The notes: generated by a model not told the origin, from the sequence alone. A stretch of DNA of 21,992 nt from [Eubacterium] saphenum (GCA_004554555.1 SFLN01000017.1:1-21992), one strand, 5' to 3'. Shown: positions 7,003-16,260, numbered from the stretch's first letter. Translations and numbers: made by a program.

Positions 7003-8610
7003 TTAAGACAAATCACCAAGCGCGTATTTCGCAAGGTCGGGCAGCTCGTCGCGCGTGATGAAAAGCGAGCTGTTGTAGGCGTTGTTCAGCGCGGACAGCG
7101 AGTTGTACTCCGCAGAAAAAGCGCCGTTCTCCTTGATGACGTACTTCCCGCTTTCAAGCGCGCTCCAAAGCCACAAGGCGTTGTCGCGCTTCATCAAATC
7201 CGCGCTCGGGAGCACGTCCCGCGAGGTCGCGCAAATCGGTTTTCTTGTCGAAAAGGTTTCCGAGAGCGCGGAGAATCTTCCCGCAAAGGACGAGTTTGAG
7301 TTCTCAAAAATGCTCTGCCCGATGATGTCGCAGTAGCGTGTTCCCGGGAAAAAGTCCTCGCTGCTGCCGCTCCACACCCAAATCAAATTTGAGAGCTTGT
7401 GGTATCGGCAAAGTCTGTCGAAAATCAGCCGATATAGCTTCCCGTGGCACTGTGCGCTGTCGCCCCACCAGTAAAGCCCCGCGTCCGCGTTCGGCACGGG
7501 CTCGAAAATCACGGGGATTTTCTCATCGCTGAACTGCTTGAGCACCGCCGCGATTTTGTCGATGTCGTTTATCAGCGAAACCATATTCGGCGACAAAAAG
7601 CTGTTTTCGACCATCAGCTTCAGCTCGTCCGCGTCCATCAGCGCAACCTCGTCAAGATTTTTCACGTCAAGCGCTTCTTCCATATCAAACGCGCCCGCGT
7701 CCACCGAGTGTTTTGTGTTCGGGGAGAACCAGTGCCATTTGTACGACACAATCCCGCCCGATTTTCCCCAGTCAAGCGCAAGTCCAATGTCCTTTTGCAG
7801 CTTTTCCGCGTTCTCATCACCGTCACGCGTTGCCGTGGCTAACTCGCTTGTGCGAATCGCGGGATAGCGCCCCGTTGCCTTGTAAACCGCGTCAATCTCC
7901 GCGTTTGTTCCGAGGGAAACGTTTGCTGCCGCGAGAACAGCGCTCCCGTAAATCTCCGAGAGGTACTTCATCACACCGACCGTTTCAAGACTTGCCGATG
8001 GATTTACCGCGGAAGTTCCCACACGATAGCAATCCGCGCTCACCGCGTCCGAGTTCTCGACCAGAATATAATCGATATCCGCAGTTCCCTGTTCCACAAC
8101 AAAATCCAGCGTGTTCGCGCCGCTCGTGAGGTAAATCGAGTCCACCGAGCAATAACCGAAATCAGCGTTCCCTTCCTTTGCCGCAGGAATGTAAATCACG
8201 CCCTCCGCCTTTTTCTTGACGTACAGCTTCACCGCCGCGCCGCTCTCCGAGCGCGCCGAGATGATTACGCGATAAAGCTGCGGCGTGTTTGCGTTGACGA
8301 TATGCGTGAGCCGCCCGCCCTCTTTGAACGTTAGAAAACCTTTTCCGTCAAATTCGCCGTCCGTGCGCTCCGAAGCGTCCTCAAAAACCCCGCCCTCGGC
8401 GTTGAGCTTGGACAGGAATTTCTGCTTGATAACAGTGAAATCGGACGTGGAAAACTTGTCCGATATCTGCGAAATTTCGGCGGACGACTGCTCAAAGTCG
8501 GTGCTTTCGCCCGGCAAATCCGATATTCCCGAATAGTCGGGAATCCGCGAACAGCCCGTTATTCCCGCCAACAAGAGCAGGGCAGATACCGCTTTTATGA
8601 TTTTTTTCAT
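7003..8610 (-). CDS. lipoprotein with CBM35-like and GH26-like domains, probably without the catalytic nucleophile
   Basis: This 535-aa protein begins with a lipoprotein signal (MKKIIKAVSALLLLAGITGC, Cys20 the predicted lipidation site), so it should sit on the outer face of the membrane. Residues about 70-190 resemble a beta-sandwich carbohydrate-binding module of the CBM35 type. Residues about 200-530 resemble glycoside hydrolase family 26 (beta-mannanase-like): VIFEPVPNADAGLYWWGD with the candidate acid/base Glu370, then NLIWVWSGSSEDFFPGTRY. The segment where the family has its nucleophile Glu reads KPICATSRDVLP, with Arg464 at the expected place, so catalysis is doubtful. It is the last gene of the operon, 10 bases behind the FtsA-like gene. 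A role in sensing or binding wall or surface glycans is inference. Confidence 0.7.
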   Translation of the reverse strand: MKKIIKAVSALLLLAGITGCSRIPDYSGISDLPGESTDFEQSSAEISQISDKFSTSDFTVIKQKFLSKLNAEGGVFEDASERTDGEFDGKGFLTFKEGGRLTHIVNANTPQLYRVIISARSESGAAVKLYVKKKAEGVIYIPAAKEGNADFGYCSVDSIYLTSGANTLDFVVEQGTADIDYILVENSDAVSADCYRVGTSAVNPSASLETVGVMKYLSEIYGSAVLAAANVSLGTNAEIDAVYKATGRYPAIRTSELATATRDGDENAEKLQKDIGLALDWGKSGGIVSYKWHWFSPNTKHSVDAGAFDMEEALDVKNLDEVALMDADELKLMVENSFLSPNMVSLINDIDKIAAVLKQFSDEKIPVIFEPVPNADAGLYWWGDSAQCHGKLYRLIFDRLCRYHKLSNLIWVWSGSSEDFFPGTRYCDIIGQSIFENSNSSFAGRFSALSETFSTRKPICATSRDVLPSADLMKRDNALWLWSALESGKYVIKENGAFSAEYNSLSALNNAYNSSLFITRDELPDLAKYALGDLS

Positions 8611-8620
8611 TGCAAAACCT

Positions 8621-10708
8621 TTACTCGATTACAATTACATCGCCGTCGTGAATTTCCTCGTCAAGACGCGCGATTTTGCCGTTTATCGTTATCGTTCCCG
8701 CGCGAGAGAGCAGCTTTGTCGGGTCATCGGAAAACGCCGCCGCAACGTCCAGAAAAATCGGTGCGCGTCCGTCCTCACGAAGCGGGAACTGCGTTTCGAT
8801 ACCGTTCACCGTGATAAGCGGATTTTTGCGCGGCTCTTCGGCTTTCTCCTGCGTTTTCTCGGGAACAGTCGGCGCTTCTTCAACACGATTTACCTCAAAA
8901 CTCGGCTTTGCCGGCTCGATTACATCGCCGCTTTTCAGCTTCTCCGAACCGTCCGCTTTTTCGCCGTTCAAAGTAACCTCGTCCGTGATTTCAAGCGCTT
9001 TCAGCAGCTTTTCAAGCGTGTCCCTTTCAACAAGCGTGATTTCATCGCCCTCGTTTATTCTGCGTTCACCCGCAGCCTCCTTGCCGTTCAGCAGGATAAA
9101 CTTGCCCGCGCGCTCCTTTTCACCGAAAACGTTAACCGTAAAGCCCTTCGTTGTGTGCAGGTTGAAATAATCCGAAAGGTGCGCGGACGCGTTTTCACCG
9201 CGCTTTGCGGGCGTTATCACAACCTCGTCGCCCTTTGTGACAACCGTGTTGAGCGAAGCAAGCTGCCCATTGACCATAATTTCCGAAGGCTTCGCGGGCT
9301 TTCCGTGAAGGTTGATTTTCTCGCCGTTCAGCGTGAACGAAAGCGATTTCCCTGCGCCCGCGATAAGCTCCTCTGGCTTTATTTTCGCGAAATTCAGCAG
9401 CTCAAATACCGTGAGCCTGTTTGTGTCGAGCGCGCGCAGCTTTTTCCCGTTCACCGTAATTGTCGTGTAGTCATACGAAACGCCCTCGCCGTAGCTCAGC
9501 GCAATTCCGAGCGGGGTTGTGTGCTCCGCGCCAAGCGGCATTGTATCGGGCGCGGTTATCCTGCGCAAAAGCTCGCGTCTGCCCGCGATAACGCGCGAAA
9601 CGTCCATATTCAGCTCACGCGCAACCCGCTCCGGCAAGCCCTCCAGCTTGCTTCCGCCGCCGACAATAAAGACAGCCTGCGGGGGAGTTGCGTTCGCCGC
9701 CACAATTTCCTGCGCGATAACCTTCGCCAGCTCGTCCGCAGCGGGCGCGATTATCTCGGCAACGCGTTTTTTCGTGATTTTGTTCTGCATAAGCAGGATA
9801 TTCGTGTAGGAAATTTCTTCCTCGGTGCTTGTTTTGATAGCCTCGGCGGTGTTGAAATCAACGAGAAGCTCCTTCATCAGCACCTCCGTTATCTCATCGC
9901 CCGCGGTTGTCGCCATTCCGTAAGCCACAACGCTCCCGTCGCGCGATATCGCAACGTCCGATGTTCCCGCGCCGATATCGCAGAGCGCGAGATTAATCAG
10001 CCGAAGCTCCGGCGGGATAACCGCGTTCATCGCGGCAATCGGCTCAAGCGTTATTCCCGCGATTTCAAGCCCCGCTTCGTCAACCGCCGCGCAAAGGCTC
10101 TCCACAACATAAGCCGGCAAAAACGCCGCGATAAGCTCGGTTGTCAGGCGCTCGCCGCGGTGTCCCTCGGGCTTCGTGACCTTGAACCCGTCCAGCGACA
10201 GCGAAATCACGCTATGTCCCACGCAATAAAACGCGGCGGAGTCGTTTTTCGCCGAGAAATCCGCGCAGGTTCTGCGTACCGCGTCAAGCTCGGTTGCGGC
10301 AAGGATTTCATCGGTAATCATCTTTTCCTTGTCCAGCTTGTACTCCCACGAACAGCGGACGGTCTTCAGAGCGCGCCCCGCCGCCGCTATACAAGCCGAC
10401 TTGAGCGCGATGTGATTTTTCTGCTCAAGCGCGCGCCGAACCGTTTTTATATCCTCGGCAACCGTTTTGATGTCCTCAATCTGACCATCGTTCATACAGC
10501 GTTTTTCGTGAGCAACGGTTTCGATATCGAGAATTTCGCAGCCCGTAGCAAGCTTTTTCGCGAGCACGCCGACAATTGTCCGAGTGCCGATATCGAGCGC
10601 GAAAATTATATCACCCTGCGGAATTTTCTTCGCAGAAGCGGAATTTTTCCCGCCTGTTTTAGCCGCTGCGTTTTTCTTTGGTCTGCCTGCGCGATTTTTT
10701 TGTTCCAT
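8621..10708 (-). CDS. large FtsA-like actin-fold ATPase with C-terminal extension
   Basis: This 695-aa protein has an N-terminal Lys/Ala-rich tail (GRPKKNAAAKTGGKN) and then an FtsA/PilM-type actin-fold domain (about residues 33-370). The phosphate 1 motif is ALDIGTRTIVGV, phosphate 2 is CDIGAGTSDVAIS and the adenosine motif is IVGGGSKLEGL. Standard FtsA is about 420 aa and ends in an amphipathic helix. Here roughly 300 more residues follow, made of several short modules with recurring patterns such as VNGKK, LNGEKI, VNGQLA, LNGKEA, LNGEKA and INGKIA, each followed by a GDEV/GDVI turn, suggestive of ThiS/beta-grasp-like repeats. ATG 10708 has AGGTGG 5 bases upstream; a GTG at 10717 overlaps that site and is less likely. 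A divisome or cell-shape role is inferred from the ATPase. Confidence 0.8.
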   Translation of the reverse strand: MEQKNRAGRPKKNAAAKTGGKNSASAKKIPQGDIIFALDIGTRTIVGVLAKKLATGCEILDIETVAHEKRCMNDGQIEDIKTVAEDIKTVRRALEQKNHIALKSACIAAAGRALKTVRCSWEYKLDKEKMITDEILAATELDAVRRTCADFSAKNDSAAFYCVGHSVISLSLDGFKVTKPEGHRGERLTTELIAAFLPAYVVESLCAAVDEAGLEIAGITLEPIAAMNAVIPPELRLINLALCDIGAGTSDVAISRDGSVVAYGMATTAGDEITEVLMKELLVDFNTAEAIKTSTEEEISYTNILLMQNKITKKRVAEIIAPAADELAKVIAQEIVAANATPPQAVFIVGGGSKLEGLPERVARELNMDVSRVIAGRRELLRRITAPDTMPLGAEHTTPLGIALSYGEGVSYDYTTITVNGKKLRALDTNRLTVFELLNFAKIKPEELIAGAGKSLSFTLNGEKINLHGKPAKPSEIMVNGQLASLNTVVTKGDEVVITPAKRGENASAHLSDYFNLHTTKGFTVNVFGEKERAGKFILLNGKEAAGERRINEGDEITLVERDTLEKLLKALEITDEVTLNGEKADGSEKLKSGDVIEPAKPSFEVNRVEEAPTVPEKTQEKAEEPRKNPLITVNGIETQFPLREDGRAPIFLDVAAAFSDDPTKLLSRAGTITINGKIARLDEEIHDGDVIVIE

Positions 10709-10731
10709 ATTATCCACCTGTCAAAATCAAA

Positions 10732-11400
10732 TTAGTCCTTGATTTTAAGAGCCTTTCGCAGTTCCTTTTCCTTGGAGTTCATCATAACCACAAGCACGAT
10801 GTCCCCGCTGAGCAGGATTGTCGCACCGCGCGGGATTATCGTTCTGCCGCCGCGGTTTATACAAGCGATGTTGCACTGGTCGGGCAGCGAAAGCTCCGCC
10901 AGCTTTTTCCCCTGGTAAACGTAATTTTCGGGGAGCGTTATCTCAACAAGCGACGCATCGTCGTACTCCTCGTCAATCGACAGCAGCTTTTTCATCGCGC
11001 TGAAATCAACCTCATGCTCAAGCTGCTGAATGATATTTTCGGTCGCCGAAACCACGATGTCAACACCGAGCTGTTTCATAACGTCGGCGTTTTTCGGGTT
11101 GTTGACCTTGGCAATCGTTTTCCGCACGCCAAACGCTTTCTTCGCGACCTGACAGCATATCAAATTGCACTCGTCCTTGCCCGTAACCGCAATCACGCAG
11201 TCCGCTTTGTCCGCGCCGCAAGCCAGAAGCGTTTCAGCGCTTGTGCCGTCCCCGCACGCAACCTCCGCTTCAAGATTGTTCGCGCAGTAACGGCTCTGCT
11301 CCTTGTTTTTCTCGATTATCGTGACCTCATAACCGTGCTCCAGCAGCGTTTTCGTGAGGTAAAATCCAACTTTTCCCCCGCCGACAATAATTGTTTTCAT
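10732..11400 (-). CDS. TrkA/KtrA-type potassium transport regulatory protein (first of two)
   Basis: This is a 222-aa cytoplasmic RCK protein that would bind NAD(H) or another nucleotide and gate a potassium transporter. The Rossmann start is MKTIIVGGGKVGFYLTKTL, giving GxGxxG-type glycines, with the acidic residue ending strand 2 in VTIIEKN and the GDGTS motif at about residue 55. RCK_N spans about 1-130, and an RCK_C domain follows (about 140-220, with EITLPENYVYQGKKLAEL). The ATG at 11400 follows GAGGT at good spacing. It lies 11 bases behind the other trkA-like gene. No membrane subunit (TrkH/KtrB) is in the window. Confidence 0.88.
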   Translation of the reverse strand: MKTIIVGGGKVGFYLTKTLLEHGYEVTIIEKNKEQSRYCANNLEAEVACGDGTSAETLLACGADKADCVIAVTGKDECNLICCQVAKKAFGVRKTIAKVNNPKNADVMKQLGVDIVVSATENIIQQLEHEVDFSAMKKLLSIDEEYDDASLVEITLPENYVYQGKKLAELSLPDQCNIACINRGGRTIIPRGATILLSGDIVLVVMMNSKEKELRKALKIKD

Positions 11401-11411
11401 ATCCGTTTACC

Positions 11412-12032
11412 TCAATTCTTTTTCGCAAAAACCAACTTGTCGCCCGATTCAAAGGCAATCGGCTGATTGTTATACAAAATAAAACCGGCATTTCCGCGAA
11501 TTATCCCGAAAAGCGACTCCTCTTCCTCGAGCTCGATGTCCTCGGGCAGGCAGCCAACGTAATTCTCGGGCAGCGCGATGGTCGAGAATTTTATCCGCGC
11601 GTTCCCAAATCTCAGCTCCTTATCCTTGTTTTCCTCTTCCTCAAGAGCCGCGCACGCCGCGCTTACCGTAAGCTTGGTCGGGCTGATTATGGCCGCGCCG
11701 ATATCCTCGAAAACGCGGCATTTTCCAACGTTGTCCAGCCGCACAAAAATCTTCGGGACACCAAAAACCTCCCGTGCAATCTGCGCGGTCATAAGGTTCA
11801 TATCGTCGTTTTCCGTCACCGCGAAAAGCGCGTCGCAAGCGTTTATTCCCGCGCGTTTGAGAACGTCCTGGTCAATCGCAATGCCGGTTGCCGTGAAGCC
11901 GCTGAAATCCGCAGGGAGCGCCTCAAAGCTCTCGGGATTTCTGTCGATAACCGAAATGTCGTTTCCTTTTTTGTCAAGCGCTGCCGCGAGGGTGCTTCCC
12001 ACCGTGCCACAGCCGATAATCAATATGTTCAT
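11412..12032 (-). CDS. TrkA/KtrA-type potassium transport regulatory protein (second of two)
   Basis: This 206-aa RCK protein begins MNILIIGCGTVGSTLAAALD, with the Rossmann glycine motif and ISVIDRN ending strand 2. An RCK_N domain (about residues 1-125) is followed by a shorter RCK_C-like domain (about 135-205, ending LVFAKKN). It shares the architecture but not close sequence with its neighbour at 10732-11400, so the pair could form a hetero-complex or be an old duplication. The ATG at 12032 is preceded by AGAGGTAG. It sits inside the operon between mnmE and the other trkA-like gene. Confidence 0.88.
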   Translation of the reverse strand: MNILIIGCGTVGSTLAAALDKKGNDISVIDRNPESFEALPADFSGFTATGIAIDQDVLKRAGINACDALFAVTENDDMNLMTAQIAREVFGVPKIFVRLDNVGKCRVFEDIGAAIISPTKLTVSAACAALEEEENKDKELRFGNARIKFSTIALPENYVGCLPEDIELEEEESLFGIIRGNAGFILYNNQPIAFESGDKLVFAKKN

Positions 12033-12081
12033 ACTCTACCTCTATGTTCGGGCAGCGCCGCGAATTTCGCTTTGCCGCCTT

Positions 12082-13446
12082 TTATTTCCCAACACAAAAC
12101 CGCTCGAAAACTGCCGCGATAACCTCGTCCGAGGCGCGTTTGCCCGACAGCTCGTAAACCGCGTCCAGCGCCGCTTCAAGCTCCACACCAACAGCGTCGG
12201 GGGTAACGCCCATTTGCGCTGCCGAAAGAGCCGCGCGGACGTGCTCGCTTGCCCGCATAACGCAGCTTCGCTGGCGCTCGTTTGCGAGAAATCCCGCGTT
12301 CGCGTCAAACTTGTCGAGATTGAGCCGCGAGGTTATCTCACACGCGATAACCTCCGCCGCGTTTTGCTCCCTCGCGGAAATAACCGCCGCCTTGCCGAGA
12401 TTTTCCTCAAGATACGAAATATCAAGCCTTGTTTCAAGGTCGCTTTTGTTGATAACGGGCACCACGTTCTTGCCCTTAATCAGCTCAACAAGCCGCTTGT
12501 CCTCATCGGAAAGCTCCCGCGAACCGTCAAATACCGCAAGCACAATATCCGCGTTTTCAAGCCGTTTGATCATAATCTCAACGCCAATTTTCTCGATTTC
12601 ATCATCGGTTTCGCGTATTCCCGCGCAGTCCGACAGCAGGCAAACCGCGCCGTTTAAATTCACGGTTTCCTCGACAATATCGCGCGTCGTTCCCGCAACG
12701 GAGCTGACGATGCTTCTCTCGCGCCCCGAAAGCAGGTTCATAATCGTTGACTTGCCGACGTTCGGTTTTCCGACAATCGCGCAGGAAATTCCCTCGCGGA
12801 TAAGCCGCCCCGCGTCGTACTCCGACAGCAGCTCCCCGAAGTCCTCCTCGATATCCGAAAGCCGCTCACAGAGCCATTCTTCAGTAACAACGGGCGTGTC
12901 GTCGTCGGGATAATCAATCCACGCGGAAATCTGCGCGGACACCTCCATTATCTTCTCGGAAATCCCCTCGCAGCGTCTGTACAGCGCACCCTCGCGCTGC
13001 GCGTTTGAGCAGGACAAAAGCTGCTGCCCCTGCGCGGAAATTATATCGGCAACCGCTTCTGCCTGAGTGAGCGACATTTTGCCGTTTAAGAGCGCTCTTT
13101 TCGTAAATTCACCGGCAGCTGCGGGTTCAGCTCCCGCTTTAAGGCAAGCCGTGAGCACGCGCTGGGTGACGTAAATTCCGCCGTGACAAAAAATCTCGCA
13201 AACGTCCTCGCCGGTGTAGGAGTGCGGCGCCCGGTAAACGAGCAAAACGCCGTCGTCAAGCCGCTCCACGCCGTCAAAAATCTTGCCGTAAGCTGCGGTA
13301 TATCCGCTCATTTCGCTCACGTTGACCGCGGGGTAAATCGTCCTGAACACGCTCTCGGCAACCGAAAACGAGCTCTCCCCCGATATCCTCACCGCCGAAA
13401 TTCCTCCGACAGCCGCAGGCGTTGCAATCGCGCAGACCGTTGACAA
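12082..13446 (-). CDS. mnmE: tRNA modification GTPase MnmE
   Basis: MnmE (TrmE) works with MnmG to install the cmnm5/nm5 group on U34 of tRNAs that read two-fold degenerate codons. The 454-aa length is standard. The N-terminal folate-binding domain starts with IATPAAVGGISAVRISG; the G domain inserted in the helical domain has G1 GKPNVGKST (226-234), G2 GTTRDIVEE (252-260), G3 in SDCAGIRE and G4 NKSD. The C-terminus ends CVGK, the catalytic Cys-x-Gly-Lys motif. The start is TTG at 13446, read from an AGGTGA site just upstream; this is unusual but fits the family N-terminus. The gene lies 9 bases behind secA, so coupling is likely. Confidence 0.96.
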   Translation of the reverse strand: MSTVCAIATPAAVGGISAVRISGESSFSVAESVFRTIYPAVNVSEMSGYTAAYGKIFDGVERLDDGVLLVYRAPHSYTGEDVCEIFCHGGIYVTQRVLTACLKAGAEPAAAGEFTKRALLNGKMSLTQAEAVADIISAQGQQLLSCSNAQREGALYRRCEGISEKIMEVSAQISAWIDYPDDDTPVVTEEWLCERLSDIEEDFGELLSEYDAGRLIREGISCAIVGKPNVGKSTIMNLLSGRERSIVSSVAGTTRDIVEETVNLNGAVCLLSDCAGIRETDDEIEKIGVEIMIKRLENADIVLAVFDGSRELSDEDKRLVELIKGKNVVPVINKSDLETRLDISYLEENLGKAAVISAREQNAAEVIACEITSRLNLDKFDANAGFLANERQRSCVMRASEHVRAALSAAQMGVTPDAVGVELEAALDAVYELSGKRASDEVIAAVFERFCVGK

Positions 13447-13455
13447 AAAATCACC

Positions 13456-15717
13456 TTATTTCTTCCTGAAAAGTTTCTTGAAAAAGCCCTGTTTTTCGCC
13501 GTTTTCCTCGGCTTGTTTTTTCGGGGAATTTTCCTCGGTTTCCTCCTCCGAGAAAACGCTCAGCAAAATCGGTTTCGCCTTGAATTCCTCGGCTAAATCG
13601 TTGAGGAGATAGGTGTAAATTCCCGTGGGCTTTTCAATCTTGTAATCCTCGATTTTATCGCACTGCAACAGCATTTCAAGCTTCTCGCACATTCTCTCGG
13701 GGAGCGACTCGGCGGCGCTTTCGTAATACTCCTCGCAGGCGATGTTGTACTCATCGGCGGGATTTCGTCCGGCAATCTGCGTAAGGTGGATTCCCTCGCG
13801 AAGGTACGCCGTGTAATCGAGATAATCGCTGTGAAACTCGTTCAGAAGCGCCGCGAGAACCTTGTTTTCAAGCGCTTGAACCGCGTCCTCTCCGAATTTT
13901 CCGCAAGCCTTTTTGTAAAGCTCGGGCGCGTTTTTCTGCCACAAATCGCTGTTATATTCACCGTCAAGAAGCGCGTTTCTCTTGGAAAACGTCATCTCGC
14001 GGTGCTTTTCGCCGATAAGCGTGTACTTCATCAAATTCACGCGCTCGTCAAAACCATCGCCCTCGGAAATCCTCTGGACGCGCTCCGCTTCCCGAAGAAC
14101 CGCTTTGTCGGCTATCGCGCCCTCAACCCTCGTCTGCGGGAAGTGCCGCCCGCAAAGCCGCCTGAGGTCGTTCTTTATCATAATCTCATCGTCGAGCGCC
14201 GCGAAAAATCTGCTCTCGCCAACGTCGCCCTGACGTCCCGCGCGTCCTCTCAGCTGCTGGGCAATCCGCGAGCTTTCGCGCATTGACGTGATAATCACAA
14301 GAAGCCCGCCGACCGACTCCACGAAAGGCTTGTCCGAGCAGTCCTCGCCGCCAAGCTTTATGTCAACGCCGCGCCCCGCCATATTTGTCGAAATCGTCAC
14401 CGCGCCGCGCTCGCCTGCCTTTGCGATAATTCCCGCTTCCTCGAAGTTGTTTTTGGCGTTCAGAACCTTGCACTCCACGCCCTTTTCACGCAAATCAGCG
14501 GCAAGACTTTCGCTTTCCTCGATACTCTCCGTACCAACAAGCACGGGGCGCTTCTGCTCAAAAGCCTCGCAGACCGCCGCGATTATCGCCTTGCGCTTTT
14601 CGGTTTTGTCAAAGTAAATTTCAAGCGGGTGGTCAACCCTCGCGCACGGAAGTCTTGTCGGGATAACCTCGGTCAAAATGCCGTAAATCTTCTCAAATTC
14701 CTCTCGCGAGGACTCCGCAGTTCCCGTCATTCCCGAGATTTTCGGGTAAAGCCGCGCGAAATACTGGAGCGCGATGTTGCCCATAATTCTGCCGCGTGAC
14801 GTGATTTTCAGGTTATGCTTCGCTTCACAGGCGGGCTGGAGTTCACCGGGGAAAACGCGCCCCGCCGCCGCTCTTCCCGTAAATTCGTCAATAAGCACAA
14901 TTTTCCCGTCACGGACAATGTAATCCTTGTCCTCTTTCAAGATATCGCGCGCCTTTATGCAAGCGGTGATTTTCGCGAGAAGCCCCGCGTTTTCCTCACC
15001 GTAAATATTCTCGACAGAAAACAGCTTCTCCGCTTTATCCGCGCCGTTGTCGGTGAGATAAATGTTGCGCGAATCCTCGTCAAATTCATAATCGCCGTCA
15101 GCAAATTCACCGATTTTCCCGTAAACCAGCGCCGTGCTCTCGTCCTCGTGAACGGCAACGTCACCCGCGATTACAAGCGGTATCCGAGCTTCATCGATGA
15201 GGATACTGTCCGCCTCGTCAAAAATCGCGAAATCCGGCTTCGGGAAACACATTTCCTCGGTTTCATAGCAAACGAAGTCCTTGAGATAGTCAAATCCCGC
15301 CTCTTTCGCCGTGATGTAGACAACCTGCTTCTGATAAAGCGCCTTTCGTTCATCTCGCGGAGTTTCCTCGGTTATACAGCCGACCGAAACGCCCATTTCC
15401 TCGTAAACGGGTTTCATCCACTCACAGTCGCGGTGCGCGAGATAATCGTTGAACGTGAGGACGTGCGTGTGACCGCCGTTTAAAGCGTGAGCACAAGCCG
15501 CAAACACCGCGCAGAGCGTCTTGCCCTCGCCCGTCTGCATCTGCACCATTTTACCCTCGGACAGCGCAAGCGCTGCCGCAAGCTGCTCGTCAAACGGCGT
15601 TATCCCAAGCGTTTTCTCAACAGCTTTATAGCACCGCGCGAAGATTTCCTCGAGAGAATTTCCCGAAAAGTTCCCCGCCGCCGCAAGCTGTTTGATTTTT
15701 TCCACAGTCTTATTCAA
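13456..15717 (-). CDS. SecA-type preprotein translocase ATPase, short (SecA2-like)
   Basis: This 753-aa SecA homologue has Walker A QTGEGKT (61-67), the DEAD-type box in IFDEADSILIDEARIPL, the THTHVLTFNDYLAHRD segment and the helicase motif AQQLRGRAGRQGD. It is about 80-150 residues shorter than canonical SecA, and the C-terminal zinc-binding SecB-interaction tail (CxCxSxxxxxCH/C) is absent. It ends instead in a charged tail KKQAEENGEKQGFFKKLFRKK-like in character. It may be an accessory SecA2 with narrow substrates, or the sole SecA of a lineage with a reduced C-terminus; the rest of the genome would tell. The start is TTG at 15717 with GGAGG 8 bases upstream. It sits second in the operon. 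Confidence 0.88.
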   Translation of the reverse strand: MNKTVEKIKQLAAAGNFSGNSLEEIFARCYKAVEKTLGITPFDEQLAAALALSEGKMVQMQTGEGKTLCAVFAACAHALNGGHTHVLTFNDYLAHRDCEWMKPVYEEMGVSVGCITEETPRDERKALYQKQVVYITAKEAGFDYLKDFVCYETEEMCFPKPDFAIFDEADSILIDEARIPLVIAGDVAVHEDESTALVYGKIGEFADGDYEFDEDSRNIYLTDNGADKAEKLFSVENIYGEENAGLLAKITACIKARDILKEDKDYIVRDGKIVLIDEFTGRAAAGRVFPGELQPACEAKHNLKITSRGRIMGNIALQYFARLYPKISGMTGTAESSREEFEKIYGILTEVIPTRLPCARVDHPLEIYFDKTEKRKAIIAAVCEAFEQKRPVLVGTESIEESESLAADLREKGVECKVLNAKNNFEEAGIIAKAGERGAVTISTNMAGRGVDIKLGGEDCSDKPFVESVGGLLVIITSMRESSRIAQQLRGRAGRQGDVGESRFFAALDDEIMIKNDLRRLCGRHFPQTRVEGAIADKAVLREAERVQRISEGDGFDERVNLMKYTLIGEKHREMTFSKRNALLDGEYNSDLWQKNAPELYKKACGKFGEDAVQALENKVLAALLNEFHSDYLDYTAYLREGIHLTQIAGRNPADEYNIACEEYYESAAESLPERMCEKLEMLLQCDKIEDYKIEKPTGIYTYLLNDLAEEFKAKPILLSVFSEEETEENSPKKQAEENGEKQGFFKKLFRKK

Positions 15718-15744
15718 CCGAAATTCCTCCGTTAAGCGATGAGA

Positions 15745-16260
15745 TTACGCACGCGCGTTCTGCGTGAGCGAAAGCAGCTCGTTTCTGCGGCTGTTGAGCC
15801 AGCGCATAACCGTGCGGGTTGTCTGACCGTTTCTCGCCATCTCGCAGAGGCGGTCGAACGAAACCCATTTTGCCGCGCAGACCTCAGCCGCCTGCAATTT
15901 CAGCGCAGAAAGCGGCACGTCGCGCACCACGATGTAAAAATCGCGCAGCATACTTTCGGTAACCATCGTCCACTCGTGCCGAAGCTCCTCAGGACGCGCT
16001 TTTATGCCCGTTTCCTCGAAAAGCTCGCGGACAGCCGCCTCGCGCGAGGTTTCACCGACAACCGCGCAGCCGCCCGAGCACTCCCACTTGCCGCCGCTTG
16101 TTTTTTCGGGAACACGCTGTGTGAGCAAAATCTCGCCGCGCTTGTTCACCGTCATAACCTGAACCACAATATGATACTCCCCGAAAGGTATCGGCGCGCC
16201 GCGCTGAACCTTTCTCCCGAGTGGTTCCCGGTTGATTGTATACAGGTCGAAATACTCCAT
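15745..16260 (-). CDS. Nudix hydrolase
   Basis: This 171-aa protein is a cytoplasmic pyrophosphohydrolase of the Nudix superfamily. The Nudix box is complete: G-x5-E-x7-REL-x-EE-x-GI, seen as GCAVVGETSREAAV followed by RELFEETGI. An N-terminal strand region (about residues 1-30) precedes IVVQVMTVNKRGEILLTQR, the usual first strands of the fold; the pattern before the box (GGKWECSGG) resembles the IDI-like/YfcD group, but the substrate is not certain. It is the first gene of the operon, about 45 bases from the likely transcription start. A modest GGAG lies about 11 bases before ATG 16260. Confidence 0.92.
   Translation of the reverse strand: MEYFDLYTINREPLGRKVQRGAPIPFGEYHIVVQVMTVNKRGEILLTQRVPEKTSGGKWECSGGCAVVGETSREAAVRELFEETGIKARPEELRHEWTMVTESMLRDFYIVVRDVPLSALKLQAAEVCAAKWVSFDRLCEMARNGQTTRTVMRWLNSRRNELLSLTQNARA

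Noticed and set aside
8597..10735. Long plus-strand open frame of 712 codons opposite the FtsA-like gene
   Set aside because: It is the mirror of a gene with clear actin-fold motifs; its own translation is Arg/Cys/Phe-rich with no domain and no ribosome binding site. GC-rich third positions keep the antisense frame open.
11578..12657. Plus-strand open frame of 359 codons across trkA and mnmE
   Set aside because: Antisense to two well-supported genes, Ser/Arg-rich composition, no recognisable domain.
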